NCBI GenBank assembly: GCA_963708095.1
Contig: OY970182.1
Span: 310,001 to 374,000 of the forward strand
Direction: 5' to 3'
Source: JAJZVS01 sp963708095
Lineage (GTDB): Bacteria > Pseudomonadota > Alphaproteobacteria > Acetobacterales > Acetobacteraceae
Length of the DNA: 64,000 nt
A program made the translations under genes and the position numbers. A model generated the notes under the pieces. The model searched no databases, was not told the DNA's origin, and was given only the letters and a program-made list of their open reading frames with translations. Each line of letters starts with the position of its first letter. Position 1 is the stretch's first letter. Below are positions 31,712 to 39,034 of the stretch, piece by piece.

Positions 31712-33148
31712 ATGGCGTCCCTCCGCAAACCGCGGCCCGCCCCCAATCGCGGGCCGGGATGGCGGAAAACCGCGGCTCCGGTCGCGGAAAGCTGCCACGC
31801 CGCATTGGCCCGTTACAGTACGTGCCTTGCCGGTTACATGCATTGGGCGATCTACATGCAGCGCAACGCGACGACAATGTGGGTGGCGGCGGTGATGCAG
31901 CGACGATGGACGATGGGTGCGGCGGTGCTACTGGCAGGCATTGGTGCCGCCGTCTGGCTCACCACCCTGCATCGCCGGGCGCACGCGGACGTCCGCTCCC
32001 CGCCGCCCGCCGTTCCCGTCACCGCCGGCACCGCCGTGCGCCGCACCATGCCGATCTACGCCGAGGGACTCGGCACCGTGCAGGCGATCAACACGGTGAA
32101 CGTGAAAAGCCGGGTGGACGGGCAGATCCTGAAGGCCTTCTTCACCCAGGGCCAGGAAGTGAAGCAGGGCGCCCCGCTGTTCCTGATCGATCCGCGGCCG
32201 TATCAGGCGGCACTCGACCAGGCGCTGGCGAACGAGCAGAAGGACGCCGCCCAACTCGCCGGCGCGGTGCGCGACCTGGCGCGCTACGGTGCGCTGGTCG
32301 GCCGCGGCTTCCAGACACGGCAGAGCTTCGAGGACCAGCAGGCGACCGTGGACGGGCTCAAGGGCTCGGTCGCCGCCGATCGCGCGGCGGTGGAGGCGGC
32401 GCGGGTCAACCTCGGCTACACCTTGATCCGCGCTCCGATCACCGGCCGGACCGGGGCGCTGCTCGTCGATCCCGGCAATATCGTGCAGGCGAGCGCCGGC
32501 ACCACCCTTGTCAGCATCACCCAGCTCCGCCCGATCTACGTCGATTTCACGTTGCAGGGCCGGCTGCTCGCCCGGATCCGGCGCGCCCAGGCGCGCGACA
32601 AGCAGCCGCTGGCGGTGGAGGCGCTCGGCAGCGGCCTGCAGCGCCGGCTCGCGAGCGGCGGGCTGAGTTTCATCGACAACCATGTCGATGTGGCGTCCGG
32701 CACCATCGCACTCGACGGGACGTTCGCAAATGACAATGAACGCCTCTGGCCCGGAGAATTCGTCAACGCCCGCCTGATGCTGGGCGAGCGCCCGAACGCC
32801 GTCACGGTGCCGGCGCAGACGGTGATGACGGGACCGCACGGGACCTACGTCTATGTCATCCGGCCCGGCGACACGGTGGCGCGCCAGGACGTGAAGGTGG
32901 CAGCGCGGCAGGACGGGCTGGCGCTTATCAAGTCCGGGTTGGCGGCGGGGACGCGGGTCGTGGTGGAGGGCCAGTACGGTCTCGCCAACGGGGTGCGGGT
33001 GCGCGCGGCTGTTGCTGCGTCCCCTGCTGCCTCCCCTGGGGCGTCCCCCGGGACGGCCGCTGCGGCTGCTGCTGTGGCGTCCCCCGGGGTGTCCCCTGGG
33101 ACACCCCCCGGGACACCCCCTGGGGCGGCCGCCGGCAGGACGGGCTGA
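31712..33148 (+). CDS. RND efflux periplasmic adaptor (MdtA/HlyD family)
   Basis: A membrane-fusion protein of up to 478 residues. The TM anchor is near residues 60-80 (MGAAVLLAGIGAAVWL). Then come the barrel-sandwich domain (VNVKSRVDGQILKAFF, GQEVKQGAPLFLIDPRPYQA), the helical hairpin, a lipoyl half (NLGYTLIRAPITGRTGAL) and the beta-barrel/membrane-proximal domains to about 435. The last 40 residues are Ala/Pro/Gly-rich (SPGASPGT, SPGVSPGTPPGTPPGA). ATG 31712 has the best ribosome site (AGGAGAG), but that sequence lies in a CTCTC/GAGAG hairpin and adds 65 residues without homology, so ATG 31878 is a real alternative. The pump gene follows after 7 bp. Confidence 0.85.
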   Translation: MASLRKPRPAPNRGPGWRKTAAPVAESCHAALARYSTCLAGYMHWAIYMQRNATTMWVAAVMQRRWTMGAAVLLAGIGAAVWLTTLHRRAHADVRSPPPAVPVTAGTAVRRTMPIYAEGLGTVQAINTVNVKSRVDGQILKAFFTQGQEVKQGAPLFLIDPRPYQAALDQALANEQKDAAQLAGAVRDLARYGALVGRGFQTRQSFEDQQATVDGLKGSVAADRAAVEAARVNLGYTLIRAPITGRTGALLVDPGNIVQASAGTTLVSITQLRPIYVDFTLQGRLLARIRRAQARDKQPLAVEALGSGLQRRLASGGLSFIDNHVDVASGTIALDGTFANDNERLWPGEFVNARLMLGERPNAVTVPAQTVMTGPHGTYVYVIRPGDTVARQDVKVAARQDGLALIKSGLAAGTRVVVEGQYGLANGVRVRAAVAASPAASPGASPGTAAAAAAVASPGVSPGTPPGTPPGAAAGRTG

Positions 33149-33155
33149 GCCGGCG

Positions 33156-36100
33156 ATGAACATCTCCGAAGGCTTCATCCGCCGGCCAATCGCCACGGCC
33201 CTGCTGATGCTGGGGATACTGGGATTCGGCATCGTCACCTTCCTGATGCTGCCGGTCGCGGCGCTGCCGAACGTCGATTTCCCCACCATCATGGTGACCG
33301 CGCAACTGCCGGGCGCGAGCCCGGACACCATGGCCTCCTCGGTCGCGACGCCGCTCGAGCAGCAGTTCGCCGCGATCCCCGGGCTCGCGTCGATGTCGTC
33401 CACCAGCGGGCTCGGGACCACGACGATCTCGCTGCAATTCGACCTGAACCGCAACATCGACGGCGCTGCGGGGGACGTGCAGACCGCGATCAACGCCGCG
33501 TCCGGCCTGCTGCCCAAGAACATGCCGAGCCCGCCCACGTTCAAGAAGACCAACCCGGCCGATCGAGCGGTGCTGATCTACGCCGTTAGCTCGAACGGGC
33601 TGCCGATCCAGGGCCTCGACCGCTACGCCTACAACATCCTGGCCGAATCGCTCTCGCGCGTGCCGGGCGTCTCGCAGGTCAATATCGCCGGCGAACAGAT
33701 CCCGGCGATGCACGTGCAGGTGAACCCGATCACCCTCGCCGCACGGGGGCTGGGCCTGGAGGACGTGCGTACCGCGCTCGTGAGTGCCACCACCGACCAG
33801 CCGAAGGGCAACCTTGAAGGCCCACACCAGGAATTCACGCTCGACACCAACGACCAGTTGTTCCACGCCGGCGCGTTCCGCCGCATCATCCTCGCCTACC
33901 GCAACGGCGCCCCGGTCCGGCTCGGCGACGTCGGGCGGGTGATCAGCTCCTCGGAGAACCCGCGCACCGGCGCCTGGTTCGACGGCCAGCAGACCGACCT
34001 CCTGCTGATCCAGCGCGCCCCGGGCGCCAACACGATCAAGGTGGTCGACCAGATCAAGGCGATGATGCCGCAGCTGGAGGCCTCGATCCCCCGCGTGGTG
34101 CACGTCACCCTGGTCTCCGACCGCTCGCTCGACATCCGCGCCTCGGTCGCCGACGTGGAGATGACCCTGGCGATCACCATCGGCCTTGTCGTGCTGGTGA
34201 TCTTCCTGTTCCTGCGCACGCTCTGGGCAACCATCATCCCGAGCGTGACGGTGCCGCTGGCGCTCGTCGCCACCGCCGGGGCGATGTACCTCCTGGGGTT
34301 CAGCCTCGACAATCTGTCGCTGATGGCGCTGACGATCGCGGTCGGCTTCGTGGTGGACGACGCGATCGTGATGATCGAGAACGTCGTCCGCTACGTCGAG
34401 GCGGGGGACAGCCCGTTCAGGGCGGCGGTGAAGGGCGCGGGGCAGATCGGCTTCACCATCGTCTCGATCACCTTCTCCCTGATCGCGGTGTTCATTCCGC
34501 TGCTGTTCATGTCGGGGATCATCGGACGGCTGTTCCGCGAATTCGCGATCACCATCAGCGTCGCAGTGGTGGCCTCGGCCTTCGTCGCGCTGACCCTGAC
34601 GCCGATGATGTGCGCGCGCTTCCTCCGCCATGAGAACGGGCCCGGGAAAGGACGCTTCAACCGCGCCGCCGAGCGGTTCTTCGACCGGACATTGGCAGCC
34701 TACGACAGCGGTCTGCGCTGGGTGTTCCGCCACCAGCCGCTGATGCTGGTGGTGACCCTGGGGCTGATCGTGCTCACCGGCTACCTGTACGTCGTGATCC
34801 CGAAAGGGTTCATCCCCGAGCAGGACACCGGCTTCATCTTTGGCGTGGCGCAGGCGCGCCAGGACATCTCCTATTCGGCGATGGAGCGGATCGAGCACCA
34901 GCTTTCCGCCGTGATCCTGAAGAATCCCGCGGTCTCCGCTGTCGTGGGCTTTGCCGGCACCAGTGCCAGCAACCCGAGCGAGAACACCGCGCGGATGTTC
35001 ATCCAGCTCAAGCCGCTCGACCGGCGGGTGGGGGTGGAGGAGGTGATGCGCCAGCTCCGCCCGGCGGTGGCGCAGGTGGCGGGCGTGAAGTTCTTCATGC
35101 AGCCGGGGCAGGACATCACGGTGGGCGCGCGGCTGGAGCAGGCGCAGTACCAGTACACGCTCACCGATACGGACGGCGGCGAGCTCGACCATTGGGCGCC
35201 GCTGTTGCTGGAGCGCATGCGGGCGATGCCGCAGTTGACGGACGTTGCCTCTGATCAACAGATCGCCTCGCCGCACATCGCGGTGACGGTCGATCGCGAC
35301 CGCGCTTCGCGGCTCGGCCTGTCGCTCGCGCTGATCGACCAGACGCTGTACGACGCGTTCGGCCAGGAACAGGTGACGACGATCTACACCGATACGTCGC
35401 AGTACAAGGTGATCCTGGAGGCGGAGCCGCAGTTCCAGGACGATCCCGCGGTGCTCGACCATATCTACGTCGCCGGCCCGGCGGGGACCCAGGTGCCGCT
35501 ATCGGAGGTGGCGCATTTCTCCACCCGGATCGAGCCGCTGACGGTCAACCACCAGGGCGTGTTCCCAGCGGCGACGCTCTCGTTCAACCTGGCCCGCGGC
35601 GTCGCCATCGGCCAGGCAGTGGACCAGATCCGGCAGATGGAGGCGCAGCTCCGCATGCCCCCCACGGTGCGCGGCGCATTCGCCGGCACCGCGCAGGCGT
35701 TCCAGTCGTCCCTGGCCTCGATGCCGCTGCTCGTGCTGGCGGCGATCGTGGTGGTCTATATCGTGCTCGGAATGCTGTATGAGAGCTTCATCCACCCGAT
35801 CACCATCCTGTCCGCGCTGCCCTCGGCCGGGGTGGGCGCGCTGCTGATGCTGATGCTGTTCGGCTACGATCTCAGCCTGGTCGCGGTGATCGGCATCATC
35901 CTGCTGATCGGCATCGTGAAGAAGAACGCGATCATGATGATCGACTTCGCACTGGACGCGGAACGGACCGAGGGGCTGAGTCCGCTGGACGCGATCCACC
36001 GCGCCTGCCTGCTGCGGTTCCGCCCGATCATGATGACCACGATGTGCGCGCTGTTCGGCGGCCTGCCGCTGGCGCTGGGGCAGGGGGCGGGGTCGGAGCT

Positions 36101-36260
36101 GCGCCGGCCGCTCGGCATTGCGATCGTGGGCGGGCTGCTCGTCTCGCAGTGGCTGACGCTCTACACGACGCCGGTGATCTATCTGTACCTGGGCCGGCTC
36201 AGTCTGCGGCTGCAGGGCGCGCGGGCGCGACGGTCGACGCTGGAGCACGCGTCGCGGTAG
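33156..36260 (+). CDS. RND efflux transporter (MdtB/MdtC-like)
   Basis: A 1034-residue proton-driven inner-membrane pump of the HAE-1 type. It starts NISEGFIRRPIATALLMLGI and has the usual two repeats of TM1 / large periplasmic loop / five helices. The proton-relay aspartates lie in GFVVDDAIVMIENVVRY (D401, D402), with the relay lysine in GIVKKNAIMMIDFAL. The SPDTMASSVATPLEQQF porter motif fits MdtB-like pumps, and the length is normal. Only one pump subunit is encoded, with the adaptor upstream and no outer-membrane TolC-like channel, which must come from elsewhere. Substrates are probably drugs, bile-like compounds or metals. Confidence 0.92.
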   Translation: MNISEGFIRRPIATALLMLGILGFGIVTFLMLPVAALPNVDFPTIMVTAQLPGASPDTMASSVATPLEQQFAAIPGLASMSSTSGLGTTTISLQFDLNRNIDGAAGDVQTAINAASGLLPKNMPSPPTFKKTNPADRAVLIYAVSSNGLPIQGLDRYAYNILAESLSRVPGVSQVNIAGEQIPAMHVQVNPITLAARGLGLEDVRTALVSATTDQPKGNLEGPHQEFTLDTNDQLFHAGAFRRIILAYRNGAPVRLGDVGRVISSSENPRTGAWFDGQQTDLLLIQRAPGANTIKVVDQIKAMMPQLEASIPRVVHVTLVSDRSLDIRASVADVEMTLAITIGLVVLVIFLFLRTLWATIIPSVTVPLALVATAGAMYLLGFSLDNLSLMALTIAVGFVVDDAIVMIENVVRYVEAGDSPFRAAVKGAGQIGFTIVSITFSLIAVFIPLLFMSGIIGRLFREFAITISVAVVASAFVALTLTPMMCARFLRHENGPGKGRFNRAAERFFDRTLAAYDSGLRWVFRHQPLMLVVTLGLIVLTGYLYVVIPKGFIPEQDTGFIFGVAQARQDISYSAMERIEHQLSAVILKNPAVSAVVGFAGTSASNPSENTARMFIQLKPLDRRVGVEEVMRQLRPAVAQVAGVKFFMQPGQDITVGARLEQAQYQYTLTDTDGGELDHWAPLLLERMRAMPQLTDVASDQQIASPHIAVTVDRDRASRLGLSLALIDQTLYDAFGQEQVTTIYTDTSQYKVILEAEPQFQDDPAVLDHIYVAGPAGTQVPLSEVAHFSTRIEPLTVNHQGVFPAATLSFNLARGVAIGQAVDQIRQMEAQLRMPPTVRGAFAGTAQAFQSSLASMPLLVLAAIVVVYIVLGMLYESFIHPITILSALPSAGVGALLMLMLFGYDLSLVAVIGIILLIGIVKKNAIMMIDFALDAERTEGLSPLDAIHRACLLRFRPIMMTTMCALFGGLPLALGQGAGSELRRPLGIAIVGGLLVSQWLTLYTTPVIYLYLGRLSLRLQGARARRSTLEHASR

Positions 36261-36438
36261 CGCAATTGTCATCCCCCCTGGCGCGGCGACCCAGGCACCC
36301 CTATATAGGGCCCACGGCGCTTTTCCAGCGTGGGTTGCGTGTGCCTAATTTTGCGGCTTTGTCGCAACCGGTGCCCCCAAATTTGAAAAGTATTCCGGTC
36401 CACGCCGTGTGGGCCGCCGGGTTGCATGGAGAGACATG
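36261..36438 (+). promoter_or_regulatory. leader region of the cold-shock gene
   Basis: 178 bp with lower GC than the flanks. It includes CTATATAGGG near 36301, a CCCACG/CGTGGG hairpin (about 36310-36333) and an AT-rich AAATTTGAAAAGTATTCC stretch before GGAGAG. A long structured 5' leader is typical of cold-shock mRNAs. The promoter position is uncertain. Confidence 0.4.
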
Positions 36439-36645
36439 ATGTCGCAAGGCACGGTCAAGTGGTTCAACGCCCAGAAGGGCTTCGGGTTCATCCAGCCGGA
36501 TGACGGCGCGAAGGACGTGTTCGTCCATATCTCGGCAGTCGAGCGCGCCGGGATGGCCGGGCTGAACGAAGGCCAGAAGGTCAGCTACGACATCGAGAAC
36601 GGCCAGCAGGGCAAGAGCTCCGCGGTCAATCTGAAGTCGGTCTGA
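36439..36645 (+). CDS. cold-shock protein (CspA family)
   Basis: A 68-residue OB-fold nucleic-acid-binding protein with RNP1 KGFGFIQPD and RNP2 DVFVHISAVE, and the typical start SQGTVKWFNAQ. It acts as an RNA chaperone or transcription antiterminator. Two consecutive ATGs (36436 and 36439) follow GGAGAG; the second has the better spacing. It is the first of four small same-strand genes spaced 21-52 bp apart, which suggests a co-transcribed stress group. Which of the organism's cold-shock paralogues this is cannot be told. Confidence 0.95.
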   Translation: MSQGTVKWFNAQKGFGFIQPDDGAKDVFVHISAVERAGMAGLNEGQKVSYDIENGQQGKSSAVNLKSV

Positions 36646-36697
36646 ATCCGCGAAACCGGTGCCGCCGACGGCGGCACCGGGTGCGAGGGAGAAAACC

Positions 36698-36937
36698 GTG
36701 ATCAGCCACAAGTTCAAAGTCGGCCAGATGGTGGAATTCCTGCCGGGCCCGCGTGATGCCAATGTCCCCCGCGGCCGGTACAAGGTCCAGCGCCTGATGC
36801 CGAGCGAGACGGGCGATCCGCAGTATCGCGTGAAGCATGCGGCGGACAGCCACGAGCGCGTCATCCCCGAAAGCCAGCTCGCGGCCGAACCGGGGATCTG
36901 GCGCGAGGCGTCGTCGGGGACGCGCCCGGCATCGTGA
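36698..36937 (+). CDS. conserved small protein downstream of cold-shock gene
   Basis: A 79-residue protein from GTG 36698, preceded by GAGGGAG. The sequence ISHKFKVGQMVEFLPGPRD, then a GRYKVQRLMPSETGDPQYR stretch, looks like a small SH3/KOW-like beta barrel: a G-x-V strand, a loop, a second strand and a basic VKHAADSHERVIPESQL tail. Proteins of this appearance are frequent hypothetical genes in alphaproteobacteria. It probably binds nucleic acid or protein, but this is inference. It lies between the cold-shock gene and another small gene. Confidence 0.72.
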   Translation: MISHKFKVGQMVEFLPGPRDANVPRGRYKVQRLMPSETGDPQYRVKHAADSHERVIPESQLAAEPGIWREASSGTRPAS

Positions 36938-36966
36938 CGCCCGGCATCGTCACGTAGGAGAGAAGC

Positions 36967-37194
36967 ATGGCGTTCAAGCCGAACTACAATCAGCAGCGGG
37001 CTGAACGAAACCGCGCCGCGCAGGCCAAGAAGGACGCCAAGCAGCAGGAGCGCGAGGCCGCCGTTGCGCGCCGCAAGGCCGGCCAGTCCGGCCAGGATCC
37101 GTCCGCCCAGGATCAGTCTGCCCCCGATCAGAGCGATGCCGCCACGACGCCGGATGTGGACAACAAGTCCGCCGGCATGCCGTCCGAATCGTGA
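36967..37194 (+). CDS. small hydrophilic disordered protein
   Basis: A 75-residue protein with AGGAG before ATG 36967. Residues 1-40 are Lys/Arg/Gln/Ala-rich (AERNRAAQAKKDAKQQERE), probably a basic helix. Residues 41-75 are acidic, Ser/Asp/Gln-rich, with repeated QDPSAQDQSAPDQS. There is no enzyme motif and no membrane segment. Such highly charged small proteins often bind RNA or ribosomes. It is the third gene of the small-gene series after the cold-shock gene. Function unknown. Confidence 0.7.
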   Translation: MAFKPNYNQQRAERNRAAQAKKDAKQQEREAAVARRKAGQSGQDPSAQDQSAPDQSDAATTPDVDNKSAGMPSES

Positions 37195-37219
37195 CCGGCG
37201 CAGCACAGGACATCTTCCG

Positions 37220-37435
37220 ATGAAGCGCCGTGCCGACAGCAGTTTCCTTCTGTTCGACGTGACCTATGTCGACGGCAGCCAGAGTTCCCGGCGCAAGATC
37301 CCAAGCTCGGCCCTGGTGGAACCGAAAGACGAAGCCGCCGTGAAGGCCGCGATCGAGGCGCAGGACCGCGACATCGCGATCGCCTCCGGGCGGCCGCGCG
37401 GACCGATCAAGTCCGTGGCGCGTTCGCGGGTGTGA
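37220..37435 (+). CDS. small basic hypothetical protein
   Basis: A 71-residue protein starting MKRRADSSFLLFDVTYVDGS with SSRRKIPSSALVEPKDE after it. Two beta strands, then a helix (AAVKAAIEAQDRDIA) and a basic C-terminus. The opening pattern, an F-L-x-F-D-V-T-Y strand followed by a Ser/Arg-rich turn and KIP, recurs in uncharacterised alphaproteobacterial proteins. The ribosome site is weak. It ends the four-gene small series. Function unknown. Confidence 0.65.
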   Translation: MKRRADSSFLLFDVTYVDGSQSSRRKIPSSALVEPKDEAAVKAAIEAQDRDIAIASGRPRGPIKSVARSRV

Positions 37436-37560
37436 GCGATGCCGTCCCATGCCGCTGGCGGTCGGATGCTGCGGCGTGACGGACGGACCATGCCCCGGGG
37501 TCCGGTCGCGCGCTGCGGAGCGAGCGGTCGCCCCGGTGCGGGCGGCGCGGGTCGGTCGTG

Positions 37561-38085
37561 ATGCTGCCCGGGTGGGAACATTGGGTCGTGCTGGAAGTCC
37601 CGCTGCTCGTGCTGACCGTGGTCGGCACGCATCTGGTGATGTCCGGCAGCCAGACCATGCTGCACCGCTGGATAGGCCATCGGCGTTTCGGCGGACGGCT
37701 CTTCCGCAACCATATCAACTTCCATCATGCCTGCTACGCCAGGGGCCACCTGACCTCGGCCGTATATCGGGGTGAGGAAGGCAACAACACGCCGTTCTTC
37801 CTCATCCCGACCTTGCTGGTGGCGACCGGACTCTATTTCCTGCTGCCGCTCGGCCTGTTCCTGGCGATGATCCTGGCGAGCGCGGCATCGTTCGCTGCGC
37901 ATGTCTATTTCGACAAGGTCTACCACGTCGCCGGATCGCCGCTGGAACGCTTCGCCTGGTTCCGCCGCAAGCAGCAGCTTCATTTCGTGCACCACCTGCA
38001 CGCGAACGCCAATTTCGCGGTGATCGATTTCTTCTGGGACCGGCTGCTCGGCACCTACCGCGCGCCGGACGAGGACCTGCGGTGA
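37561..38085 (+). CDS. fatty acid hydroxylase/sterol desaturase-like membrane protein
   Basis: A 174-residue membrane protein with two to three hydrophobic stretches (residues 9-28, 78-100) and three histidine clusters, HRWIGHRR, RNHINFHHACYARGH and LHFVHHLHANANF. These can bind a di-iron centre as in fatty-acid hydroxylases, carotene ketolases and desaturases. It is shorter than usual for the family (200-300 residues). Start ATG 37561 directly follows an in-frame GTG at 37558. It is preceded by the small-gene series and followed by an antisense ABC-transporter remnant. Substrate unknown, probably a lipid. Confidence 0.7.
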   Translation: MLPGWEHWVVLEVPLLVLTVVGTHLVMSGSQTMLHRWIGHRRFGGRLFRNHINFHHACYARGHLTSAVYRGEEGNNTPFFLIPTLLVATGLYFLLPLGLFLAMILASAASFAAHVYFDKVYHVAGSPLERFAWFRRKQQLHFVHHLHANANFAVIDFFWDRLLGTYRAPDEDLR

Positions 38086-38275
38086 CGCCGCGCTGCATCC
38101 CGAGATAGGCGCGCCGGACCTCCACATCGGCGCCGATCGCCTGCGCCGTGCCGGCCATGACCACCCGGCCGGTCTGCAGCACGCAGGCGCGGATCGCGTT
38201 GGGGTTGCGCACCGTTTCCGCCGGGCTCTCTTCGGCGAGCTTGCGGCCGAGATGCAGCACCACGGCACGATCGAT
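38085..38275 (-). pseudogene. fused remnant of branched-chain amino acid ABC ATPases (LivG-LivF tails)
   Basis: The minus strand reads DRAVVLHLGRKLAEESPAET followed by VRNPNAIRA, the C-terminal end of a LivG-type ATPase. It then runs directly into CVLQTGRVVMAGTAQAIGAD with VEVRRAYLGMQRGV, the C-terminal end of a LivF-type ATPase. The nucleotide-binding cores of both are missing, and there is no start or stop that would make a protein. The frame later runs antisense into the hydroxylase gene. This is best explained by a deletion that joined the ends of two adjacent liv genes and then decay. Confidence 0.65.
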
Positions 38276-39034
38276 CAGGGGCGAAGGCGGGGCAGGCTTC
38301 AGGCATCGATGGACTTTCTCTTGACCGCACGGCGGAGCGCCCGTACGGGACCGGCCGACCTCTTTCCCCGGTCGGCTCCGGAGTGTCGGCTAACCCGCCG
38401 GGCGCGTTCCCGGCTGTTCCGGCAATGGGCATGCCACAGCGGCGGTTCTGCTCCGGCTGTCGGGTGCGTGTGGGGGACCGCCGAGAGAAAATGCCTGTTT
38501 TGTGTGCAAATGACCGTATATAGTCATTTTTCGGTGTGGTAGAAGTCGTTTTGCCGTAAGTGTGGTCAGGACCGCCTGGTGACGTACGGGCCGGCCGGAC
38601 GCTCGGGCAGGGGCGTCGCCCCGCCGGGCCGGCCGTGTGGAGGGGTCGCAACAGGACCCGTGGCCGCTCCTTCCGCTGCCGGTCGTCGGCGCGCAGGATC
38701 GATGCGGGCCTGCATGAAGGCCCCCGCGTCCGAGCGGCCGGGCTGGTCGTTTCTTCGCCGCGCCACGCGCGACGCCAGCAGCACGACCGCCCCGAAGCGC
38801 CCCCCCGAAGTGCCGGGTCGCGCGCCCGCCGCGCGCTCGCCGCCCGGGATGGCATTCGCGCGAGCCCGTTCCGGGGCCGGTCCATCGCGCCCATCACACC
38901 CTCGTGCGTGGTTGAATTCGGGGGGTGCCTCTATACTTCTCGGTTATGATTTTGCAGAGTCTCGGTTACCGGACATCGCTCGTGTATGGCGTAACGGGGT
39001 CGACCGCGAACGAGCCGTGGCTCCGCGGTCCGGC
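38276..39034. other. long upstream region of the glgE operon
   Basis: About 760 bp. The left part has open frames without homology. An AT-richer stretch (about 38490-38560) contains a palindrome at 38508-38529. A second less GC-rich patch at 38930-38960 precedes glgE. These are the likely places for the operon promoter. No gene is supported. Confidence 0.5.
38508..38529. promoter_or_regulatory. inverted repeat AAATGAC-N8-GTCATTT
   Basis: A perfect 7-bp inverted repeat around CGTATATA, about 500 bp upstream of glgE in the most AT-rich stretch nearby. The central TATA could be part of a -10 element with the arms as operator. Link to the glg operon is inferred from position only. Confidence 0.4.
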
